A stretch of 11,950 nt of DNA, taken from Firmicutes bacterium CAG:24053_14. GTDB lineage: Bacteria; Bacillota; Clostridia; Oscillospirales; Oscillospiraceae. Below are positions 8,198 through 11,950 of this stretch, piece by piece. The first letter of the stretch is position 1, and each line of letters starts with the position of its first letter. Made by a program: the position numbers and the translations under genes. The stretch lies in the NCBI GenBank assembly GCA_001916715.1, contig MNSZ01000070.1, forward strand, positions 1 through 11,950. Direction: 5' to 3'. The notes beneath the pieces were generated by a model. The model was not told the origin of the DNA. It ran no database searches and saw only the letters and a program-made list of their open reading frames with translations.

Positions 8198-8653
8198 ATG
8201 AAATGCCCGTTTTGCGGATTTCTCGAGAGCAAGGTCATCGACTCGCGGCCGGCCGAAGAGGGAACCACCATACGCCGCCGCAGAGAATGCCTGGCCTGCC
8301 AGAAGCGTTTTACTACTTACGAGACTATCGAGCATCTGCCCCTTGTCGTTGTAAAGCGCGACGGTTCGCGCCAGCAGTTTGACCGCGTGAAGCTCATAAA
8401 CGGCATGGTTCGCGCCTGCGAAAAGCGTCCGGTAAGCCTTTCGCAGCTTGAGAGCATAGCCGACGAGATCGAGCAGGAGCTTCAGAGCGCGCTTGAGCGC
8501 GAGGTCAGCACCGTCGATATCGGCGAAATGGTCATGAAGCGCATAAAGCTCATTGATGAGGTCGCATATGTCCGCTTTGCTTCCGTTTACCGCAGCTTCA
8601 AGGACATAAACACCTTCATGGAAGAACTTACAAAGCTTTTGAGCGATAAATAA
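8198..8653 (+). CDS. nrdR: Transcriptional repressor NrdR
   Basis: NrdR senses ATP/dATP and represses ribonucleotide reductase genes by binding paired NrdR boxes. From ATG 8198 the protein is 151 residues, the standard length. The N-terminal zinc ribbon has C3-x2-C6 and C31-x2-C34 (MKCPFCGF and CLACQKRF), with the arginine-rich strand IRRRRE between them that contacts DNA. The ATP-cone domain covers about residues 49-139, starting with VVKRDG (a signature lysine-arginine pair) and ending with YVRFASVYRSF. It is a single gene with its own promoter and ends 6 bases from the stop of a convergent gene. I did not find a convincing NrdR box pair at its own promoter, and no nrd gene lies in the window, so its targets are elsewhere. 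Confidence 0.97.
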   Translation: MKCPFCGFLESKVIDSRPAEEGTTIRRRRECLACQKRFTTYETIEHLPLVVVKRDGSRQQFDRVKLINGMVRACEKRPVSLSQLESIADEIEQELQSALEREVSTVDIGEMVMKRIKLIDEVAYVRFASVYRSFKDINTFMEELTKLLSDK

Positions 8654-8659
8654 TTTACG

Positions 8660-9040
8660 CTAAAATATGCTGCCGAGGCTTATCTGCTCCATTGTCATAA
8701 TGGAGCGCAGAGTCTCGGATAAAAGCCCGTATGAGCCCTCGGCGGCATCGGCATCTCCAGAACCGATGTCGGATCTAAACTGGAAAAACGCCTCGGTCGT
8801 TGAATTTATCTCGCTGTGCCGGATGAAAATGTGCGTATATCCGTCAAGCGTCAGCCAGTGCTCGATGGCCTTGTCGAGCGTTTCGGCAGCGCTTTTGCTG
8901 TCTCCGCTTTTAAGCTGAGCGTAGGCTGCGTCAACCTCGCTCATGAGCGATGAAACGATCTTTTCGCTTGCACGGATGTTCAGCATAACGCCTGCGAATA
9001 TAACCGCGAGCAAAACGGCGGCAATAAGCTCTTTTTTCAT
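8660..9040 (-). CDS. DUF4363 family membrane-anchored protein
   Basis: This 126-residue protein has a single N-terminal hydrophobic segment (about residues 5-21 after MKKE), either a membrane anchor or an uncleaved signal. The remaining mostly helical domain would face outside. Helices at about 27-65 (A-Y-A-Q-L-K then TLDKAIEHW) and the motif F-IRHSEI (71-78) followed by an alternating helix match DUF4363, whose biochemical role is unknown. It is the second gene of a pair with the DUF421 gene, a pairing I know from many Clostridia. Its SD AAGGAGG (9049-9055 on the complement) lies within the last codons of DUF421 and only one base separates the two, so translation is coupled. A joint role in the envelope, possibly in sporulating cells, is inference. 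The 3' end carries a long hairpin. Confidence 0.82.
   Translation of the reverse strand: MKKELIAAVLLAVIFAGVMLNIRASEKIVSSLMSEVDAAYAQLKSGDSKSAAETLDKAIEHWLTLDGYTHIFIRHSEINSTTEAFFQFRSDIGSGDADAAEGSYGLLSETLRSIMTMEQISLGSIF
8673..8718. other. Long imperfect hairpin at the nrdR/DUF4363 convergent end
   Basis: The outer arms 8673-8680 and 8711-8718 pair over 8 positions (one G-T). CTG 8684-8686 pairs with CAG 8708-8710, and 8687-8693 pairs perfectly with 8699-8705 around the loop GTCAT, with a 3-base and a 2-base bulge. It lies inside the last codons of DUF4363 and about 20 bases past the nrdR stop. Neither side has a clean T run, so a terminator role is uncertain. It could protect 3' ends or end transcription weakly. 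Confidence 0.4.
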
Positions 9041-9041
9041 G

Positions 9042-9731
9042 TCAGTCCTCCTTGCGTTGGCAGAAAACGTTTCCCGTTTCGGACAGGGTGAGGATATAAA
9101 CCTCGTCGGCGCTTTTTATCTTTCGGCGTTTAAGCTCATTTTCGAGCCACCGTCTGTCCCTGCCGAGCAGCGCGAGATTTTTGTCCAGTATCCTGCCGTC
9201 GTTTATGATTATGTGCGCATAGCCTGTTTCCGCCGGCGCTGCGCCCAGCATTGAGGCTGTGGCCGGCTGCTCCGACCCTGTGAGGATCAGACTGAGCTGA
9301 CCGTTTGTTTCAAGAACGCCGTAAGCTATCTTGCTTGCGTCATTTTGACCCTGTGCGCGCAGCTCCTGCATGAGTTCGTCTACCGTGAAACGGTTTCGCA
9401 GCATGCTGTCGCGGTCGATGCGGCCGTTTCGGATAATTATCTCGGGCTTACCGTAGGTCAGCTTGCGCAGCTTTATGCTTTTCATATTAAGACCTGCGAT
9501 TATTATCTCAAGGCAGAACATTATAAGGATCGGCAAAAGCCCGTTTAAAAGCGGTATGCCGATATCCTGCAGCGGTGTTGCCGCAAGATCCGCGATCAGC
9601 GCCGCAACGATGAACTCGGAGATCTCAAGCTCTCCGAGCTGACGCTTGCCCATGACCCGCATTGAAATGAGTATCGCAAAATACAGTATAACGGTGCGGA
9701 TGAATATAATAGCCAAATCTATCGCCTCCAT
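9042..9731 (-). CDS. DUF421 (YetF-like) membrane protein
   Basis: This is a 229-residue membrane protein of the YetF/YcaP family. Three hydrophobic segments lie at about 5-23, 39-51 and 60-80. The family hallmark MRVMGKRQLGELEISEF (24-40) follows the first, and IADLAATPLQD (46-56) the second. The soluble C-terminal part contains two related units: IIIRNGRIDRDSM with RF-VDELMQELRAQG (98-128), and IIINDGRILDKNL with RRWLENELKRRKI (174-205). This is the duplicated fold typical of DUF421. ATG 9731 is chosen because GGTGA sits 8 bases before it; an upstream TTG at 9746 lacks an SD site. The next gene is DUF4363, nearly overlapping. Related Bacillus proteins occur in the spore membrane (2Duf, linked to wet-heat resistance), but function here is unknown. 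Confidence 0.92.
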   Translation of the reverse strand: MEAIDLAIIFIRTVILYFAILISMRVMGKRQLGELEISEFIVAALIADLAATPLQDIGIPLLNGLLPILIMFCLEIIIAGLNMKSIKLRKLTYGKPEIIIRNGRIDRDSMLRNRFTVDELMQELRAQGQNDASKIAYGVLETNGQLSLILTGSEQPATASMLGAAPAETGYAHIIINDGRILDKNLALLGRDRRWLENELKRRKIKSADEVYILTLSETGNVFCQRKED

Positions 9732-9759
9732 TGATATTTTCACCAACGGAGAGTAAATT
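9731..9759 (+). promoter_or_regulatory. Candidate promoter for the NagB-like/glmM unit
   Basis: TTGATA (9731-9736), a 17-base spacer and TAAATT (9754-9759) form a moderate sigma-A-like match. It would give a very short leader starting near 9766. A perfect TATAAT at 9705-9710 is an alternative but has no good -35 box. Some promoter must lie here because the upstream gene points the other way. Confidence 0.32.
9740..9744 (-). promoter_or_regulatory. Ribosome binding site choosing the DUF421 start
   Basis: The complement reads GGTGA, 8 bases before ATG 9731. Neither the TTG (9746) nor the GTG (9743) upstream has an SD site. Confidence 0.55.
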
Positions 9760-9784
9760 ATCAGGAAAGGATGCTAAGTATGAA
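9757..9784 (-). promoter_or_regulatory. Candidate promoter for DUF421-DUF4363
   Basis: On the complement, TTCATA (9784-9779), a 16-base spacer and GATAAT (9762-9757) give a weak-to-moderate sigma-A-like match, with a start near 9750. Its -10 overlaps the candidate -10 of the opposite promoter. A sporulation sigma promoter was not recognised. Confidence 0.3.
9766..9770 (+). promoter_or_regulatory. Ribosome binding site choosing the NagB-like start
   Basis: AAAGG lies 9 bases before ATG 9780. It directly touches the upstream ATG at 9771, which is therefore too close to use. Confidence 0.65.
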
Positions 9785-10472
9785 GATCATTATTGACTCT
9801 CAGGATAAGATCAGCAGCATGGCAGCGTCCATGATCGCCGAGCACGCAAAGGCAAAACCCGGCTGTGCCATGGCTTTTGCCGCCGGCAGAACGACAAAGA
9901 AGGTTTATGATGCGCTGACGGCAATGAACGTTAAAGAGCTTGCCGGATGCAAGGCCTTTACCGTGTGCGAGTACGAAGGACTCGAAGAAGGCGACGCTCG
10001 CTCCTGCGCTTATCGTCTTAACGAGGAGCTTTATTCCAAGGCCGGCATAACGCAGATTTTTACGCCGAACGCCGAAAACGCGGATAAATTTGACGCCGAG
10101 ATAGAAAAGTGCGGCGGTCTTGAACTTGCCGTTCTCGGCATAGGCACAAACGGCCACATCGGTTTTAACGAGCCTGCAACGCCTTATGATTCATATACGC
10201 ACACCGTGCTGTTAACGGATAAAACAAAGCAGATGAATGCAGAGCTGTTCGGCGGCCTTGAGAATGTTCCCGATAATGCCGTGACGATGGGACTGAAAAC
10301 AATCTGCGAGTCTAAAAACGTCATCCTTGTCGCGTTCGGCAGCGAGAAGGCCGAGATAATCCACCAGTTGGTTTACGGCAAAACCTCAACATATGTCCCT
10401 GCGGCAATGCTTCAGATGCATATGAATATGACGCTTTTGCTGGATGATGCAGCAGCCGAAAAAATCAAATAA
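9780..10472 (+). CDS. Divergent glucosamine-6-phosphate deaminase (NagB) family protein
   Basis: NagB converts glucosamine-6-phosphate to fructose-6-phosphate and ammonia. This 230-residue protein is slightly shorter than usual (about 240-266). The family signature LGIGTNGHIGFNEP is at 119-132, keeping H126 and E131 (equivalent to E. coli His143 and Glu148); N124 replaces Asp141, which I believe is common in Gram-positives. The C-terminal GSEKAE (187-192) and VPAAMLQMH (206-214) also fit. Two sites are odd. The phosphate loop usually reading GLPTGGTP is FAAGRTTK (33-40). The FNMDEYVGL motif is FTVCEYEGL (60-68), putting C63 where catalytic Asp72 should be. It may therefore be a changed enzyme, a different sugar-phosphate isomerase or a sensor. 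The start is ATG 9780, with glmM 15 bases downstream. Family membership is secure; activity is not, so no symbol is given. Confidence 0.85.
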   Translation: MKIIIDSQDKISSMAASMIAEHAKAKPGCAMAFAAGRTTKKVYDALTAMNVKELAGCKAFTVCEYEGLEEGDARSCAYRLNEELYSKAGITQIFTPNAENADKFDAEIEKCGGLELAVLGIGTNGHIGFNEPATPYDSYTHTVLLTDKTKQMNAELFGGLENVPDNAVTMGLKTICESKNVILVAFGSEKAEIIHQLVYGKTSTYVPAAMLQMHMNMTLLLDDAAAEKIK

Positions 10473-10487
10473 GCTAAGGAGCAGAAT

Positions 10488-11852
10488 ATGGGTAAGTACT
10501 TTGGCACAGACGGATTCAGAGGAGAGGCAAACGTCGATCTGACCGTCATGCATGCGTTTGAGATAGGCCGTTACCTCGGCTGGTATTACGGAAAGGATAA
10601 AAAGGCAAGGGTCGTCATCGGCAAGGATACGCGCCGCTCGAGCTATATGCTCGAATCTGCCCTGTGCGCAGGACTCACGGCCTCGGGCGCCGATGCATAT
10701 CTTCTGCATGTCACAACAACGCCAAGCGTTTCCTACGTTGCACGCGCCGATGATTTTGACTGCGGCATTATGATCTCGGCAAGCCACAATCCCTATTACG
10801 ATAACGGCATCAAGCTCATTAACGGCAAGGGCGAAAAGATGGGCGATGAGCTGCTCAATGAGATTGAGGCTTACATTGACCGCGCCTCAGCCGGAGAGAA
10901 GGACTGCCTTCCGTATGCAACCGGCGAGAAAATCGGCCGCACCGTTGACTACTCGGCAGGCCGCAATCGCTACATAGGATTTCTCATCTCGCTTGCAACG
11001 CGCTCGTACAAGGGCAAGAGGGTCGGCCTCGACTGTGCAAACGGTTCGACTTGGATGATGGCAAAAAGCGTGTTTGACGCTCTGGGCGCGGATACCTATG
11101 TTATCTCCAATAATCCCGACGGTATCAATATTAACGTCAACTGCGGCTCTACGCACATTGAGCAGATGCAGAAATTCGTGCTCGCCAATAAGCTCGACGT
11201 CGGCTTTGCATTCGACGGTGATGCCGACCGCTGTCTTGCCGTCGACGAAAAGGGCAACATCATAACCGGCGACCATATTCTTTATGTCTGCGGCAAATAT
11301 ATGCGCGACAGCGGAATACTCGGAGAGAAGAAGATCGTCACGACCGTTATGAGCAATATGGGGCTTTACAGAGCACTTGACGCACTCGGTATCGGATATG
11401 AAAAAACCGCGGTCGGCGATAAATACGTTGCGGAGAATATGCGTGCAAACGGATATATCCTCGGCGGCGAGCAGTCGGGACATATAATCTTCGGCCGCCT
11501 TGCAAACTCCGGCGACGGTATTCTGACCGCCATAAAGATCATGGAGGCCATGTGCGAGAGCAAGCAGCCGCTGTCCGTGCTCGCGGCGCCGGTTGTCATG
11601 TATCCTCAGCTTCTTAAAAACGTTGTCGTCACCGATAAGGACGAAACTCTTGAATGCGCCGAGGTCAAAAAGGCTGTTGCCGATATGGAAGCAAAGCTCG
11701 GTGACGACGGACGCATCCTTCTGCGCAAGAGTGGGACCGAGCCTGTTCTGCGCGTTATGGCCGAGGCAAAAACGCATGAGCAGTGCGAGGAGTGCGTTGA
11801 CTATATAATCGACGCCATGCGCCGCAGCGGCAGACTTATCAAGGTGAAATGA
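10488..11852 (+). CDS. glmM: Phosphoglucosamine mutase
   Basis: GlmM interconverts glucosamine-6-phosphate and glucosamine-1-phosphate in the cytoplasm, the step before UDP-GlcNAc and thus peptidoglycan. The 454 residues match the alpha-D-phosphohexomutase family. The N-terminus is MGKYFGTDGFRGEAN. The phosphoserine loop is MISASHNP with S99 as the phosphorylated residue. The magnesium loop FDGDADR is at 242-248, the sugar-binding loop GGEQSGHI is at 326-333, and the phosphate-binding RKSGTEP is at 413-419. The GTDGFRG opening and RKSGTEP favour GlmM over a phosphomannomutase. AAGGAG at 10476-10481, 6 bases before the ATG, sets the start. It lies 15 bases after the NagB-like gene and is followed after one base by another sugar-nucleotide gene, so the three are probably one operon acting on the same substrate pool. 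Confidence 0.95.
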   Translation: MGKYFGTDGFRGEANVDLTVMHAFEIGRYLGWYYGKDKKARVVIGKDTRRSSYMLESALCAGLTASGADAYLLHVTTTPSVSYVARADDFDCGIMISASHNPYYDNGIKLINGKGEKMGDELLNEIEAYIDRASAGEKDCLPYATGEKIGRTVDYSAGRNRYIGFLISLATRSYKGKRVGLDCANGSTWMMAKSVFDALGADTYVISNNPDGININVNCGSTHIEQMQKFVLANKLDVGFAFDGDADRCLAVDEKGNIITGDHILYVCGKYMRDSGILGEKKIVTTVMSNMGLYRALDALGIGYEKTAVGDKYVAENMRANGYILGGEQSGHIIFGRLANSGDGILTAIKIMEAMCESKQPLSVLAAPVVMYPQLLKNVVVTDKDETLECAEVKKAVADMEAKLGDDGRILLRKSGTEPVLRVMAEAKTHEQCEECVDYIIDAMRRSGRLIKVK

Positions 11853-11853
11853 T

Positions 11854-11950
11854 ATGTATACGATAAATGACCTGCTCGATCTGAGCAAAACCATAGCCGC
11901 TCCGCTTTTCGAGGGCAAGACCTACCCGTGGGAGGTGCTCGCGGATATAA
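11854..11950 (+). CDS. N-terminus of a probable UDP-GlcNAc pyrophosphorylase/acyltransferase-like protein, cut by the window edge
   Basis: Thirty-two codons are visible, beginning MYTINDLLDLSKTIAAPLF and continuing EGKTYPWEVLADI. AAGGTGA at 11841-11847, inside the end of glmM, lies 6 bases before the ATG, and only one base separates the genes, so coupling to glmM is likely. From memory, the pattern DL-x-x-TIA-x-x-LF-x-G-x-TYPWE-x-L opens clostridial left-handed beta-helix proteins related to the acyltransferase half of GlmU and often named UDP-GlcNAc pyrophosphorylase. That role would fit directly after glmM. The identification rests on this short stretch and on context, so it is tentative; the hexapeptide repeats that would prove it lie outside the window. 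Confidence 0.5.
   Translation, partial: MYTINDLLDLSKTIAAPLFEGKTYPWEVLADI

Overview
The window is a stretch of ordinary bacterial core genome, roughly half G+C and almost fully coding. It most likely comes from an anaerobic Bacillota of class Clostridia, plausibly Oscillospirales or a relative. That placement is inference. It rests on an RNase M5 (DUF4093-type) gene, a DUF421/DUF4363 pair, an AlaRS with a cysteine-rich insert of clostridial type, strong Shine-Dalgarno (SD) sites and a classical sigma-A promoter. I see no mobile element, CRISPR array, phage gene, tRNA or rRNA, and no gene-free stretch longer than about 75 bases.

Layout. (1) Bases 1-4144, + strand: the 3' part of a U32-family tRNA hydroxylation gene (TrhP/YrrO-like), then alaS, then a HIT-family hydrolase. 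They are spaced by about 15 bases each and end at a strong intrinsic terminator (4160-4190). (2) Bases 4211-8123, + strand: comEC (DNA-uptake channel), holA (DNA polymerase III delta) and rnmV (5S rRNA maturase). They abut or overlap and look like one transcript. (3) Bases 8129-8653, + strand: nrdR with its own extended -10 promoter. (4) Bases 8660-9731, - strand: a DUF421 membrane protein followed by a DUF4363 protein, translationally coupled and converging on nrdR with only 6 bases between stop codons. (5) Bases 9780-11950, + strand: a divergent NagB-family protein, glmM, and the first 32 codons of a probable UDP-GlcNAc-type pyrophosphorylase/acyltransferase.

How the genes work together. 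Block 1 concerns tRNA: wobble-uridine hydroxylation, alanylation, and clean-up of nucleoside phosphoramidates or adenylates. Block 2 mixes DNA uptake, replication and rRNA processing, a housekeeping cluster. Block 5 looks like an amino-sugar-phosphate module leading to UDP-GlcNAc and the cell wall.

The window holds no clearly new system. The observation most worth a second look is the NagB-like protein: the position of the canonical catalytic Asp (Asp72 of E. coli NagB) is a Cys, while the downstream catalytic His and Glu are kept. Lesser points are a terminator only 20 bases before the comEC start, a long imperfect hairpin where nrdR and DUF4363 converge, and a very tight divergent control region between DUF421 and the NagB-like gene.
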